A program made the translations under genes and the position numbers. Source: Verrucomicrobiota bacterium (GTDB lineage: Bacteria; Verrucomicrobiota; Verrucomicrobiia; Limisphaerales; UBA9464). Taken from it: DNA of 64,000 nt. How positions within the stretch are numbered: position 1 is the stretch's first letter; every line of letters starts with the position of its first letter. The notes under the pieces are model-generated. The model saw only the letters and a program-made list of their open reading frames with translations. It was not told the DNA's origin and searched no databases. The stretch lies in assembly GCA_016871805.1 (NCBI GenBank), contig VHCG01000001.1, positions 62,001 through 126,000 of the forward strand. The letters run 5' to 3'. Positions 1 to 10,346 of the stretch are shown piece by piece.

Positions 1-337
1 TCGAGGGCAGGACCAACATCCAGGCCTGCGACTGCACCCCCAGCTTCGGCAGCAATGGCGCGGCCAGGGCTCCAAGCGTGGGCGCGAAGGCGAGGCCGAC
101 GAGGGCACCGATCAGACCGACCGCCGAGCGGATGCCGCCCAGCTGGAAACCGAGGAACGCGAAACCGCCGACAAGTACGATGGCCAACACCCACATGAGC
201 ATGTCGTCAAGCTAGTCGCGGCCCTCGGACAAGTGCACGCGGAAAATGGGTAACAGAGGGGCCCATCAAGCCTTTCCCTTCCGCGTCCCCGTCCGTCGGA
301 TTGACGGCATCCGGGACCTCCGTAGGTTGCGCCTCCC

Positions 338-3300
338 ATGGCCCGGAACCCCCACGCTGATCGAGCCCGTCCCAACGGTCGCGGCCCCCATCCCCAGGTG
401 ATCCGACTCGAGGGGGTCCGACAGAACAACCTGAAGGGATTCAACCTGGAGATCCCCCTGGGGAAGCTGGTCGTGGTGACGGGCCTGAGCGGGTCCGGGA
501 AGAGCTCCCTGGCGTTCGAGACACTCTATGCGGAGGGCCAGCGGCGCTACATCGAGACCTTCACCCCCTACGCACGCCAGTTCTTCGACCGGATGGACCG
601 ACCCGCGGTCGATCGCATCGAGAACATCCCCCCCGCCATCGCCATCGAGCAGCGCAACGCGGTCCGGAGCTCCCGAAGCACCATCGGCACGATGACCGAG
701 ATCTGCGACCACCTGAAGGTCCTCTGGCCCCACTGGGCCCGCAGACAGTGCCGGGGATGCGGCCGCACCGTCCGCCGGGAGCCACCCGACCTCGTATGGG
801 AGACCGCGGGCACCATGAACGGCGAGGGCGCCGAGCTGATCGTGTCGTTCGACCTCCCCCTCACGGAACGCCTACCCATCCCGGAGCAGCTTGCGCTTCT
901 CGGCCAACAGGGATTCCGCCGTCTGCTCATCGACGGCGGAGTCGTGCGACTCGAGGACGCCGCAGGGCGCGTTTCCTCCGCCTGCCGCTCGATCACCGTC
1001 GTCACCGACCGGGTCCGGATTGCCGCAGCGAACCGGTCCCGGTTCATCGACGCCTGCGAACAGGCCTACCGCTACGGACAGGGACGTCTGAAGCTCCACG
1101 GTCCAGGCGAGGAGGGCCGGAGATCCTGCCAGCCGTTCTCGGAGGGGCTCCATTGCGCGGCCTGCGACATCGCCTACCCCGAACCGACCCCCTCCCTTTT
1201 CAGCTTCAATAACCCAATCGGGGCCTGCCCGGCCTGCAAGGGGTTCGGCCGGGTGATCTCGATCGATCCCGACCTCGCCCTGCCCGACCGCTCCAAGACC
1301 CTCGCCGAGGGCGTAGTGAAACCATGGCAGTCTGGCATGAGCGCCGAATGTCAGAAGGACATGATCCGCGCCGCACGACGCTGCGGGATCCCGCTCCACG
1401 TCCCGTTCAACAGCCTCTCCGAGGCGCATCGCCAATGGGTTGTTTCGGGGGAGCCGGGATACGACGCCAACGATCCCGAACACAGCTGGCCCAACCTCTG
1501 GTACGGGGTCGAGGGCTACTTCCGCTGGCTCGAGAGCAAGTCCTACAAGATGCACGTGCGCGTGCTGCTGTCCCGATACCGGAGCTACCGCACGTGTGCC
1601 GACTGTGACGGACGCCGCTTCAACCCGGAGTCCCTGTCCTTCCGGATTCCCTCGGATGGCCCCGGAAAACCCGCACTCGATCTCGCCTCCTTCTACGCCC
1701 TTCCCGTCCGGGAGGCTCTGGCATGGGTCCGACGTTTCGAGGACCCCTCGGCACCCGTGACCGACCCGAGGGCCATCGCGCTCCGGGAGGTCCGGATCCG
1801 ACTCGAGTACCTCGAGGAGGTGGGACTCGGCTACCTGACACTCGACCGGCCCACCCGGACCCTGTCCGGCGGGGAGACCGAGCGGGTGAACCTGACCACC
1901 TGTCTGGGGTCACGCCTCACCCATGCCCTGTTTGTCCTCGATGAACCCAGCGTGGGGCTGCATCCGCGGGACACCGACCGACTAATCCGGATCCTCCATC
2001 GGTTGCGGGACGCCGGGAACACGGTGGTGGTGGTCGAACATGAACCCAGCGTGATCCGGGCAGCGGATGAGGTGATCGACATCGGGCCAGGACATGGCCA
2101 CTCCGGTGGGGAGATCGTCTTCCAGGGTCCTCCCAAGGCCCTGACACAGGCGCGGCACTCGCTGACCGCGGCACACCTGACGGGTCGACAGCCGATGCCC
2201 ACACCCCGGCGGCGCCCGGTGGACGATGGATCGACCGGGGCTGGGCCCGGATCACGGACGCTGGAGGAGACCCGCGGCGACTACCGGGTCCCGCCCCCCC
2301 CGCGGACCGCAGCCGGACACCCGGGAGGAATCACCTCCTGGCGGGAAAACCCAGGCACCGGGGCCGTGCTCAGACTCGAAGGCGCCCGTGCCCACAACCT
2401 GAGGGATCTGTCCGTCGGGATACCGCTGAACCGGTTTGTCTGTCTCTCCGGTGTCAGCGGCTCCGGCAAGACCACCCTGGTGCGGGAAATCCTGTTTCCC
2501 CTGCTCCAGCAGCGGCTCGCCGGAAAGCAGGGGACCGCATCCGATGCCCTCGACGAGGAGGTCGATGGGGAGTCCCGGGACGAGGCACGATCGGCCCTTG
2601 CCGGGGCATCGCTCACCGGAACCGGGTCCCTGGACGCCGTCGTGCTTGTGGACCAGTCGCCCATCGGCCGAACGCCTCGCTCCAACCCGGCCGTGTACAT
2701 CGGGGCGTTCGACGACATCCGGGACCTGTTCGCCGCAAGCCCGGCCGCCCGGGAGCGGGGTCATTCGGCCGGGGCGTTCAGCTTCAATTCCGCCCAGGGA
2801 CACTGTGAACGCTGTCGGGGAGCGGGCTTCGAGAAGATCGAGATGCAGTTCCTGAGCGACGTCTTCGTCCGATGCCCCGCCTGCCAGGGCCGCCGGTACC
2901 GGGACCATATCCTCGAGGTGCGGCTCCAGAGAACCCGGCCCGCAGCGACTGCGGAGGGTCTCGATTCCATGTCCATCGCGGATCTCCTCGAGGAGCCGGT
3001 GGAGAAGGTCCTGGAATTCCTCGGCTCGCTGCCAGCCTCCAAGGCCTCGACCCGCGCGATGGCCAGGCTGTCGGTCCTCTGCGAGGTCGGGCTGGGATAC
3101 CTCCCGCTGGGCCAGCCGGTGAACACCCTCAGCGGCGGCGAGAGCCAGCGGCTGAAGCTCGCCCGTCATCTCTTGGAATCATCCACCACCCTGTCCGCCC
3201 ACACCCTGTTCCTGTTCGACGAGCCCACGACCGGACTCCACATGGAGGACGTCCGGATCCTCCTCGGGACGTTCCAGCGACTGGTCGACCGTGGGCATAC

Positions 3301-3475
3301 CGTGGTCGTCATCGAGCACAACCTCGACGTGATCCGCGCGGCGGACTGGATCGTGGACCTCGGACCGGAGGCGGGAGACCAGGGCGGAAGGGTCGTCGTG
3401 GAAGGCACACCGGAACAGGTGGCGCGTTGCGCCGCGAGCCACACCGGCCGGTTTCTGAGGTCACTGGGGATCTGA
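338..3475 (+). CDS. UvrA-like excinuclease ABC ATPase (probably a divergent UvrA paralogue)
   Basis: 1045 aa; two ABC ATPase halves (GLSGSGKSS, GVSGSGKTT; LSGGETERVNL, LSGGESQRLKL; VLDEPSVGLH, LFDEPTTGLH) and CxxC zinc-finger pairs. Confidence 0.93.
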   Translation: MARNPHADRARPNGRGPHPQVIRLEGVRQNNLKGFNLEIPLGKLVVVTGLSGSGKSSLAFETLYAEGQRRYIETFTPYARQFFDRMDRPAVDRIENIPPAIAIEQRNAVRSSRSTIGTMTEICDHLKVLWPHWARRQCRGCGRTVRREPPDLVWETAGTMNGEGAELIVSFDLPLTERLPIPEQLALLGQQGFRRLLIDGGVVRLEDAAGRVSSACRSITVVTDRVRIAAANRSRFIDACEQAYRYGQGRLKLHGPGEEGRRSCQPFSEGLHCAACDIAYPEPTPSLFSFNNPIGACPACKGFGRVISIDPDLALPDRSKTLAEGVVKPWQSGMSAECQKDMIRAARRCGIPLHVPFNSLSEAHRQWVVSGEPGYDANDPEHSWPNLWYGVEGYFRWLESKSYKMHVRVLLSRYRSYRTCADCDGRRFNPESLSFRIPSDGPGKPALDLASFYALPVREALAWVRRFEDPSAPVTDPRAIALREVRIRLEYLEEVGLGYLTLDRPTRTLSGGETERVNLTTCLGSRLTHALFVLDEPSVGLHPRDTDRLIRILHRLRDAGNTVVVVEHEPSVIRAADEVIDIGPGHGHSGGEIVFQGPPKALTQARHSLTAAHLTGRQPMPTPRRRPVDDGSTGAGPGSRTLEETRGDYRVPPPPRTAAGHPGGITSWRENPGTGAVLRLEGARAHNLRDLSVGIPLNRFVCLSGVSGSGKTTLVREILFPLLQQRLAGKQGTASDALDEEVDGESRDEARSALAGASLTGTGSLDAVVLVDQSPIGRTPRSNPAVYIGAFDDIRDLFAASPAARERGHSAGAFSFNSAQGHCERCRGAGFEKIEMQFLSDVFVRCPACQGRRYRDHILEVRLQRTRPAATAEGLDSMSIADLLEEPVEKVLEFLGSLPASKASTRAMARLSVLCEVGLGYLPLGQPVNTLSGGESQRLKLARHLLESSTTLSAHTLFLFDEPTTGLHMEDVRILLGTFQRLVDRGHTVVVIEHNLDVIRAADWIVDLGPEAGDQGGRVVVEGTPEQVARCAASHTGRFLRSLGI

Positions 3476-3502
3476 CCCGGGAGAACTCCCCGGATACCGC
3501 GC

Positions 3503-5389
3503 TCAGGGGGTCTGCGGCGTGGTCAGCAGACCCTGTCGCTCGATGTCTTCCAGCACCGCGCGAGCCATGTCGTTGCTCCACCACTGCCACTCGAGGGAAC
3601 GCTTGGCCAGCTTCCGGGCCTCCTCGATGCGTCCGTCCTGGAGCGCATACCAGGCGAGGTTCGAGGCGATCAGGATGTCGTTCGGCCCGAGCTGCTCGGC
3701 CTTCTGGAGGGCGATCGCGCCCTTGTCGGGATCCCGCAGCCAACGGTGCGTCTGGCCCAGGGCCAACTGGGTGCGGGCCGAATAGGGATCGAGCACCGCG
3801 GCGCGTTCAAGCCACTGGACCGCTTCGGTGGCCAGCTCGCGCCACGTCACCTCGCCCTCGAAGCTAGCCCGACGCAGGTTCTCACCCAGTTCATAGGCGG
3901 TCCTCGGGTTGTCGGGACGGGCCGCGGCCGCGGCCTTGAGGTCGGCAATGAGGGTGTCCGTGACCTCCCTCTGGACCACCGCCCGGTTCAATGCCAAGCC
4001 CTCGCGCCCAAAGGTCCAGACCTCACCGGCAAGCCAGTAGACCACCGCACCCGTCGCAAGCGTCAGCAGGACGCGCGAAAAGGGCCCGGCCCCGAACCAG
4101 AAGCGCTCGGTGGCGTGCCGGAGGTGGGACGCCAGCAGGGCCGCAACCAGCGAGGCCGCGACCGCGATGGCCGGGATGTGGAGGTCGAAATCCACCACGA
4201 CGTGCACCGCCAGAGAACCCAGTCCCACGGTGGAGCCCAGATAGAAGGACGTCCGATTGCTGCTGCGGGTCCCAAGGTCACCCGAACCACGCTCGACATA
4301 CTTGAGGGACCGGACCACGCCCCAGCCGAAGGCGAGGAGGGTCGCCGCGGCGAGGCCAGCCCCCACAACGCCGTAGTCGACGAGCAGGTTGAGATAGTCG
4401 TTGTGGACCCATACCGGGAACGTCTGGTTCCGCGGTCCCCGATACTGGGGAAAACGGACATCGAACTGTCCGGGGCCGACCCCCATCCAGACATGATCCT
4501 TCCACATGGCCCAGGCCGGACCCCAGAGGACGCCACGCCCCTGCCCCGAATCGATGTTCCCATCGCGGTTCAGGTTCTCGATCCGAGCCCTCGCCTTCTC
4601 GGAGCGTTCGAGGAAGTTCCACCCTCCGAGCACTAGGACTGCCGCCGTGATCGCCACCGGGATCCGAAGCTCCCAACGGCGCCACCCCAGCCAGCCCAGG
4701 AGCGACACCAGCCCCACCCCCACCGCCAGCCAGCCGCCGCGCGACATCGTCACCCCCACCGCACCCAGCATCATCAGAGAGGCGTAGGTGTAGAGGACCT
4801 TCAGCAACGCCCCCCCGCGTCCGACGAACACCTGGGCGACCGCCAACGGGAGAACCAGCGAGAGGAACCCCGCCAGATGGTTGGGGTTCACGAACGTCCC
4901 ACCCGCCCGCTTGAAGTACTGCGGAGGCTGCGTCAGCCACAGGACACGGTTGGAGTTGCTGATCCACTGGATCAGGGCATAGGCCGCGACCAGGGCGCCG
5001 AAGGCCACCAGGACGTGGGTGGCGTTCTGGACCGTCTCCTGACGGTAGAGCGACTGGAGTCCCACCCAGAAGATGACCGCGACGAGCACCAGCAGGAGGA
5101 GCTCCTTCTCCGCGGGGTATCCGACCGGCGCCTGCTGGGTCCGCCAGACCGCATATCCAAGGAACCCCGCCGCCGGCACCAGCACGGGATGCAGCAACAG
5201 CCGGGGAGTTCCCGCGGTCCAGAGACGGACCGCCGTCAGACCCAGGGCGACGCCAGCCAGCAGGAGCATCCCCGCAAAGTCACTGGTCCGGACCCCGCCG
5301 AAGAAGAGGAGACCCAAGCCGAGGGTCGACACCAAGGCCACCAGAGTGGCCTTGTCCAAGAATTTGTCCCAGTCATCACGATCCCACAT
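3503..5389 (-). CDS. O-antigen ligase/polymerase family membrane protein with C-terminal TPR-like region
   Basis: 628 aa; many TM segments, GGTFVNPNHLAGFL and WVHNDYLNLLVDYG typical of the O-antigen ligase family; TPR-like C-terminus. Confidence 0.85.
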   Translation of the reverse strand: MWDRDDWDKFLDKATLVALVSTLGLGLLFFGGVRTSDFAGMLLLAGVALGLTAVRLWTAGTPRLLLHPVLVPAAGFLGYAVWRTQQAPVGYPAEKELLLLVLVAVIFWVGLQSLYRQETVQNATHVLVAFGALVAAYALIQWISNSNRVLWLTQPPQYFKRAGGTFVNPNHLAGFLSLVLPLAVAQVFVGRGGALLKVLYTYASLMMLGAVGVTMSRGGWLAVGVGLVSLLGWLGWRRWELRIPVAITAAVLVLGGWNFLERSEKARARIENLNRDGNIDSGQGRGVLWGPAWAMWKDHVWMGVGPGQFDVRFPQYRGPRNQTFPVWVHNDYLNLLVDYGVVGAGLAAATLLAFGWGVVRSLKYVERGSGDLGTRSSNRTSFYLGSTVGLGSLAVHVVVDFDLHIPAIAVAASLVAALLASHLRHATERFWFGAGPFSRVLLTLATGAVVYWLAGEVWTFGREGLALNRAVVQREVTDTLIADLKAAAAARPDNPRTAYELGENLRRASFEGEVTWRELATEAVQWLERAAVLDPYSARTQLALGQTHRWLRDPDKGAIALQKAEQLGPNDILIASNLAWYALQDGRIEEARKLAKRSLEWQWWSNDMARAVLEDIERQGLLTTPQTP

Positions 5390-5556
5390 CGCCTAGGGCG
5401 GGAATCGTAGGGAAGAAAAGGCGAAGGCCGGAAGCAGAAGTTGCCGGGATTTTGGCCACCGAGCGGCGGGACGGCCCCGCGGAGGGAATCCCGGAATGGT
5501 GGTAATATTCTTCGGAGGCCGACTGATTGATGGCAATGCAGCACCCCGCTGATCCC

Positions 5557-5832
5557 ATGAAATTCGTCATCTACCGAGACCCCGTCGGACTCTGGCGCTG
5601 GACCTATGAGGTGAATGGGCGGGCCCTGGCCGAAGGCGGCGGAGCCCACCCGACTCCGGCCCGATGCCTCGAGGACATCGCCCAGATCCGATCCGCGCAC
5701 CTGTCCCCGGTGTCCGTATCCCCCTTCCATCGCCTGCTGTCCGGCGAGACGGCTCTCACGGCGTCCCAATCGCGCGACGCTCCGGGTCCCGGGCTCGGAG
5801 AGCCACTCACCACAGGCCAACCGCACGGCTAG
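5557..5832 (+). CDS. YegP/DUF1508-like small protein
   Basis: MKFVIYRDPVGLWRWTYEVNGR... resembles the DUF1508 motif; ORF extends upstream to 5527. Confidence 0.45.
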   Translation: MKFVIYRDPVGLWRWTYEVNGRALAEGGGAHPTPARCLEDIAQIRSAHLSPVSVSPFHRLLSGETALTASQSRDAPGPGLGEPLTTGQPHG

Positions 5833-6884
5833 ACCGCACGCCGCGCACGCACCCCGATCGTCCCGGGCGCGGGATGGACCTCCTGGATCCGGATCGCAGC
5901 ACGGCGGACCCGTTCGATGAGTTCCACAGGAGCCACCACCCGGGCGGCGCCACCCCACCCCAGGATCCAGCGTTCGATCTCCGTGAGGCTTCCCAGACGG
6001 AGACCCACCTCCACACCGCCATCCTCCAGTTCCCTGACGATCTGGGAGGGATGCCAGCGCTTCTCCCGGAGGTAGTCCGCCACGGAGGTATCGAATCGGA
6101 GCACCACCTCGAAATCGCCCTCCTTCGACCGGACGCCGAAGCTGTCCTGGAGCAGTTTCTGGAGCTCGAACTTCGCCAGCCGGGTGAAGGTCGTGCCGGT
6201 CGGTGTCGCCGAGACGATCCGGGCCGGCACGAACCGACGGAGATCCTTCCGAAGGTGGTCGAAGGCGAACAGGTACCAGTCCCCGTTGACGTTCGCGATC
6301 TGGTAGGGATCGACCACCCGCTCCTCCTCCAGCCTCGCTCCCGGCTTCCGGTACCGGAGGACGAGCTGCTGCCGACGCTGTGCTGCGCGGATGAGGGATT
6401 CCAGGACGGGCGGCACCTGGTCGGGCGGTTCCGCCGTGGTGTGGAACGAGATGGACTGGTCCCAGTCGGCCAGGTTCAGCGACACCGTGTCCGGCAGGGC
6501 CTGCTCCAGTTTCCGGAGAGCCCCCACCAGACGCTTCTCGAATGGCGTTCCGCGGTACTGCTGCAGCGCCTTCTCGGCGACGATCAACGCCACGAGCTCC
6601 CCTTCCGAGATCTGGAGCGTCGGGAATGCATCGACCTCCTCGGTGTAGCGGAAGCCGTTGTGCTCCGGACGGAACTCGATCGGCAGCCCCATCCGGTCGC
6701 GCATGAACTCGATGTCGCGCTGGATCGTCTTGGTGCTCACCTCGAGCAACCGCGAGAGGGTGGAGCAGTTCGGATTGCCGCCCTCCTGCAGGGCCGCGTG
6801 GATCCGGATCATCCGATCCAGCGGAGGCCGCGTGAGCGGGAGACGGCCACCGGCACCAGGAGCAGGATTGCGGGACGGAGGCAT
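5829..6884 (-). CDS. HTH/WYL-domain transcriptional regulator (YafY family)
   Basis: N-terminal HTH (CSTLSRLLEVSTKTIQRDIEFMRDRMGLPI) and WYL-type region (VDPYQIANVNGDWYLFAFDHLRKDLRRF); internal ATG at 6884 preferred. Confidence 0.88.
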   Translation of the reverse strand: MPPSRNPAPGAGGRLPLTRPPLDRMIRIHAALQEGGNPNCSTLSRLLEVSTKTIQRDIEFMRDRMGLPIEFRPEHNGFRYTEEVDAFPTLQISEGELVALIVAEKALQQYRGTPFEKRLVGALRKLEQALPDTVSLNLADWDQSISFHTTAEPPDQVPPVLESLIRAAQRRQQLVLRYRKPGARLEEERVVDPYQIANVNGDWYLFAFDHLRKDLRRFVPARIVSATPTGTTFTRLAKFELQKLLQDSFGVRSKEGDFEVVLRFDTSVADYLREKRWHPSQIVRELEDGGVEVGLRLGSLTEIERWILGWGGAARVVAPVELIERVRRAAIRIQEVHPAPGTIGVRARRAV

Positions 6885-6898
6885 CCGGTCAGCCGCGG

Positions 6899-7681
6899 TC
6901 AGTGCCGCTCGATGAGGGCGTAGGCGTTGTGGTTGTGGATGCTCTCCTGGTTCTCGGCCTCGACCCGGTACCACACGACATCGGCTCGCTGGTTCAGACG
7001 CAGCGCCACGTTGCGGACGAGATCCTCCACGAACACCGGGTTCTCATAGGCTCGCTCCGTCACCGCCTTCTCATCCTCGCGCTTCAGCAGGGAATACATC
7101 TCGCTGCTGCCGCACGACTCGATGAGGGAGATGAGGTCCTCGATCCAGAACACATCCTTCGACCGCACGCTGACGGTGACCTCGCCGCGCTGGTTGTGGG
7201 CGCCGTACTTCGAGATCGCCTTCGAACAGGGACAGAGGGTCGTGACGTTGCACTTGAGGCTCAGGACCAGATCGTAGTCGCGGCCATGCATCGTGGCCTC
7301 GAACCTTACCGTGTAATCCAGGACGCCCGGCTTCCCGGAGACCGGAGCGTTCTTGGTTTGGAAAAACGGAAACTCCATCTCGAGATGGGCACTTCGGGCG
7401 TGGAGCCGAGATTGCATCTCCCTCAGGACGACGGGGATGCTCTCGACATGGAAGACGCTGCCGTGGGCGTTCAGGACCTCCACGAAGCGACTCATGTGGG
7501 TGCCCTTGAACTCCTTGGGGAGATCCACGAAGAGACCGACGGTGGCCACCGTGCTCTGCAGGGAGGCGGTCGACTTGTCTCGGACCTGGATCGGGTAACG
7601 GAGCCCACGGACCCCCACCTTGTCGATGGGCAGCTCCCGATGGTCGGGCTCGCTTTGCTTGTCGGTCAGATTCTTGCTCAC
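6899..7681 (-). CDS. folE2: GTP cyclohydrolase FolE2 (type IB)
   Basis: 260 aa; KVGVRGLRYPIQVRDK, CPCSKAISKYGAHNQRGEVTVSVR and ESIHNHNAYA characteristic of GCYH-IB. Confidence 0.95.
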   Translation of the reverse strand: MSKNLTDKQSEPDHRELPIDKVGVRGLRYPIQVRDKSTASLQSTVATVGLFVDLPKEFKGTHMSRFVEVLNAHGSVFHVESIPVVLREMQSRLHARSAHLEMEFPFFQTKNAPVSGKPGVLDYTVRFEATMHGRDYDLVLSLKCNVTTLCPCSKAISKYGAHNQRGEVTVSVRSKDVFWIEDLISLIESCGSSEMYSLLKREDEKAVTERAYENPVFVEDLVRNVALRLNQRADVVWYRVEAENQESIHNHNAYALIERH

Positions 7682-7842
7682 AGCGTTTGAACGTGGCCCA
7701 GCTTCACCGGATGCAAAGGGAGCGTCACCGGAAATCTCCCGGATTCGGGGTCTCCGGGACGGATCGGAGGGACAGGACCTTCACCGAATGGCCCGGCTCA
7801 CCGACCCTTGCGTTCACACCGAAGCGTTTCCACACTCTCCGC

Positions 7843-8301
7843 GTGAAGAGAGACGTCATACCGGTGCAGATCCGGGGGCTCCTGCCCTCCTCCAACGGAG
7901 TGGCTCTCTTCATCGGCAACGAGACCAAGGTCTTCGTGATCCAGGTCGAGCACAACATGGGAGCCATCATCGGCATGGCGCTGCGCGGCAGCCACCATGA
8001 GCGCCCCCTCACCCACGACCTGGTCGGCCACATCTTCAAGGGATTCGGCATCACCGTGGAGCGGGTCATCATCACCGAACTCCACAATTCCACCTATTTC
8101 GCCCGACTCATCCTCAAGCAGGAGAGCGAGCTGGGCTCGAAGCTCGTGGAGCTCGACGGCCGTCCCAGCGACTGCCTCGCCCTCGCCGCGGCCCAGAAAC
8201 GCCCGATGTACGTGGCGCGGAAGCTGTTCGAGGAGGTGGAGGACATGACCGAGGTGTTCTCGCGGATCGGCGAGGAACCCTCCGACGAGGAACCCACCTG
8301 A
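7843..8301 (+). CDS. Bifunctional nuclease (BFN/DUF151) family protein
   Basis: VFVIQVEHNMGAIIGMAL, LTHDLVGHIFKGFGITVERVIIT, DGRPSDCLALA; GTG start at 7843 preferred, open frame begins at 7687. Confidence 0.85.
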   Translation: MKRDVIPVQIRGLLPSSNGVALFIGNETKVFVIQVEHNMGAIIGMALRGSHHERPLTHDLVGHIFKGFGITVERVIITELHNSTYFARLILKQESELGSKLVELDGRPSDCLALAAAQKRPMYVARKLFEEVEDMTEVFSRIGEEPSDEEPT

Positions 8302-9470
8302 TGCCGAAGGCGGTCCAGGACGCCGGGGCCACACGGGCCTCCGCGCTTCCGATCACGCTCGTCTGCGGCGAGGAGGAGTTCTCGGTCAAGCAACGCGCCC
8401 GAGAGCTCTGGAACCAGTGGTGCCAGGAGATCCCCGGCATGGACCACGAGATCCTCGAGGCGTCGGCCGGCACCGTCGACGAGGCACTGAATCGGATCGT
8501 GAAGGTCCGCGAGTCCCTGCAGACCCTCCCCTTCTTCGGTGGCGACAAGCTCGTCTGGTTCCGGGACTGCACCTTCCTCGGCGAGGACCGGACCGGTCAG
8601 TCCGCGACCGTCACCGAGGCGCTGGCCGGTCTGGCGGAGGAATGGAAGACCTTCAACTGGCAGGGACTTCGACTCCTCATCTCATCAGGGAAACCCGACA
8701 AGCGCCGGGCCTTCTTCAAGGCCCTCGACAAGCTCGCGACCGTCGAGCACTTCGCCTCCCTGTCCGACGAGAGGGACTGGGCGGATCGGCTCGAATCGGA
8801 AGCACTCCAACGGATCAAAGCCGCCGGGAAACGCATCCAGGACGAGGCGCTGGGTGAGCTGGTCGGACGGGTCGGACCCAACCTCCGGGCCCTGCACGGT
8901 GAGATCGAGAAGCTCCTGCTGTACGCGGGCGACGCCCCGGAACTCAGCATCGACGCCGTCCGTCTCCTCACCCCGCTGCAGAAGCAGGCCGAGGGATTCG
9001 CCCTCGGTGAGGCCGTCGGGGACCGCGACCTCGTGCGCTCGCTCAAGGTCCTCGACGAGGAGCTCTGGACCATCCGGGCGGGCACCGACAAGCGGAAGAG
9101 CGAGATCGGGGTCGTCTACGGTCTCATCTCCAAGTTCCGGCTCCTCCTGCTCGTGAAGGAGCTCCGGCGTCTGGGCCGGCTGCGTCCCGCACGCGACTAC
9201 AATGGCGCCCGGACGCAGCTCGCGTCGGCCGATACGACCGGGATGCCGACCGACAGGCGTTTCTCACCGTTTGCCGCCCATCCGTTCAGCGTCTTCCAGG
9301 CGATGAAGCAGGTGGACCGCTGGGAGATCGAGGAACTGGTCCGCGCGATGGACCGTCTTCTCGAGGCGAACGTGCAGCTGGTGGCCTCCGGCCTCGACGA
9401 GGCCGTGGTCCTCCAACGGCTCCTGATCGAGCTGATCGGGACCCGACCGTCCACCCGCCGCAGGAGCTGA
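8301..9470 (+). CDS. holA: DNA polymerase III subunit delta
   Basis: 389 aa; ITLVCGEEEFSVKQRARELW and LGELVGRVGPNLRALHGEIEKLLLYAG typical of HolA; TGATG overlap with preceding gene. Confidence 0.88.
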   Translation: MPKAVQDAGATRASALPITLVCGEEEFSVKQRARELWNQWCQEIPGMDHEILEASAGTVDEALNRIVKVRESLQTLPFFGGDKLVWFRDCTFLGEDRTGQSATVTEALAGLAEEWKTFNWQGLRLLISSGKPDKRRAFFKALDKLATVEHFASLSDERDWADRLESEALQRIKAAGKRIQDEALGELVGRVGPNLRALHGEIEKLLLYAGDAPELSIDAVRLLTPLQKQAEGFALGEAVGDRDLVRSLKVLDEELWTIRAGTDKRKSEIGVVYGLISKFRLLLLVKELRRLGRLRPARDYNGARTQLASADTTGMPTDRRFSPFAAHPFSVFQAMKQVDRWEIEELVRAMDRLLEANVQLVASGLDEAVVLQRLLIELIGTRPSTRRRS

Positions 9471-9530
9471 CCCGGCCCGACGGATCGGCCCCGGAGTCTG
9501 GATGGACGCCTCCCGAGTCTGGCGCTTCGA

Positions 9531-10175
9531 CTAGCCGAGGAGCGGAGCCCCCAGGTGGAGTCCGTGCCGGAGGCAATAGGCGCCGTTCACGACATATTTC
9601 TCCGCCCAGTGACGCAGACCCTTCCGTTCCTCCGGGGTGAGGGATCGCTTGACCCTGGCCGGCGATCCCACCACGAGCGAACCCGGTGGGATGACAGTGC
9701 CGGGAGTCACCAAGGCATTGGCTCCGATCAGGCTCTGGGTTCCAACCACCGCACCGTCGAGCACCGTCGCTCCCATGCCGATCAGGCACTCGTCCTCGAT
9801 CGTACAGGCATGCACGTTCGTCGAGTGCCCGATGGTGACCCAGTTGCCGACGAGGCACGGGAAGTCATCCGCCAGGTGCAGCACGGCGTTGTCCTGAACG
9901 TTGCTGTGGTGGCCGACGACAATCCGGTTGATGTCGCCACGGAGCACCGCCCCGTACCAGACGCTGCTATGGTCCCCAAGTGTGACGTCCCCGACCACCA
10001 CTGCGGTCCGGGCCAGATAGACCCCGGTGCCGAGCCTGGGGTTGCGTCGAAGAAAGGTGTCGAGCTGGCGCTCGAGGGAGCCCGTGAGGCTGGCCGGTTC
10101 CATGCGGAGTCGAGCCTCGCCTCCGGATCGAGACGACCCAAGGAAAAGATCGCGCCGCCAGCGGATGGGGTACAC
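9531..10175 (-). CDS. Gamma-carbonic anhydrase / left-handed beta-helix hexapeptide family protein
   Basis: GDVTLGDHSSVWYGAVLRGDINRIVVGHHSNVQDNAVLH...VGNWVTIGHSTNVHACTIEDECLIGMGATVLDGAVV. Confidence 0.92.
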   Translation of the reverse strand: MYPIRWRRDLFLGSSRSGGEARLRMEPASLTGSLERQLDTFLRRNPRLGTGVYLARTAVVVGDVTLGDHSSVWYGAVLRGDINRIVVGHHSNVQDNAVLHLADDFPCLVGNWVTIGHSTNVHACTIEDECLIGMGATVLDGAVVGTQSLIGANALVTPGTVIPPGSLVVGSPARVKRSLTPEERKGLRHWAEKYVVNGAYCLRHGLHLGAPLLG

Positions 10176-10184
10176 AGAACGCCC

Positions 10185-10331
10185 ATGTCATCGACTCGCA
10201 TCCTGCTGGGATTGCGGGTGGGCGGGCTGATTCTCGCCGCCGACTTCCTTGCGTCATGGCCTCCGGAGTTGGATCCGAAGTGGACGCCGGTGGTGCTGGT
10301 GGTGCTTCACGGGGCGGTGGCCCTGGCTTAG
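10185..10331 (+). CDS. Possible small hydrophobic protein (48 aa)
   Basis: MSSTRILLGLRVGGLILAADFLASWPPELDPKWTPVVLVVLHGAVALA fits the gap between convergent and codirectional genes; no known family recognised. Confidence 0.3.
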   Translation: MSSTRILLGLRVGGLILAADFLASWPPELDPKWTPVVLVVLHGAVALA

Positions 10332-10346
10332 CCTGACCGCCCCGAC

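Noticed and set aside
3477-3493. CCGGGAG-AA-CTCCCCGG hairpin between convergent genes as a terminator
   Set aside because: Stem has a bulge and there is no T-run on either strand; too weak to call.
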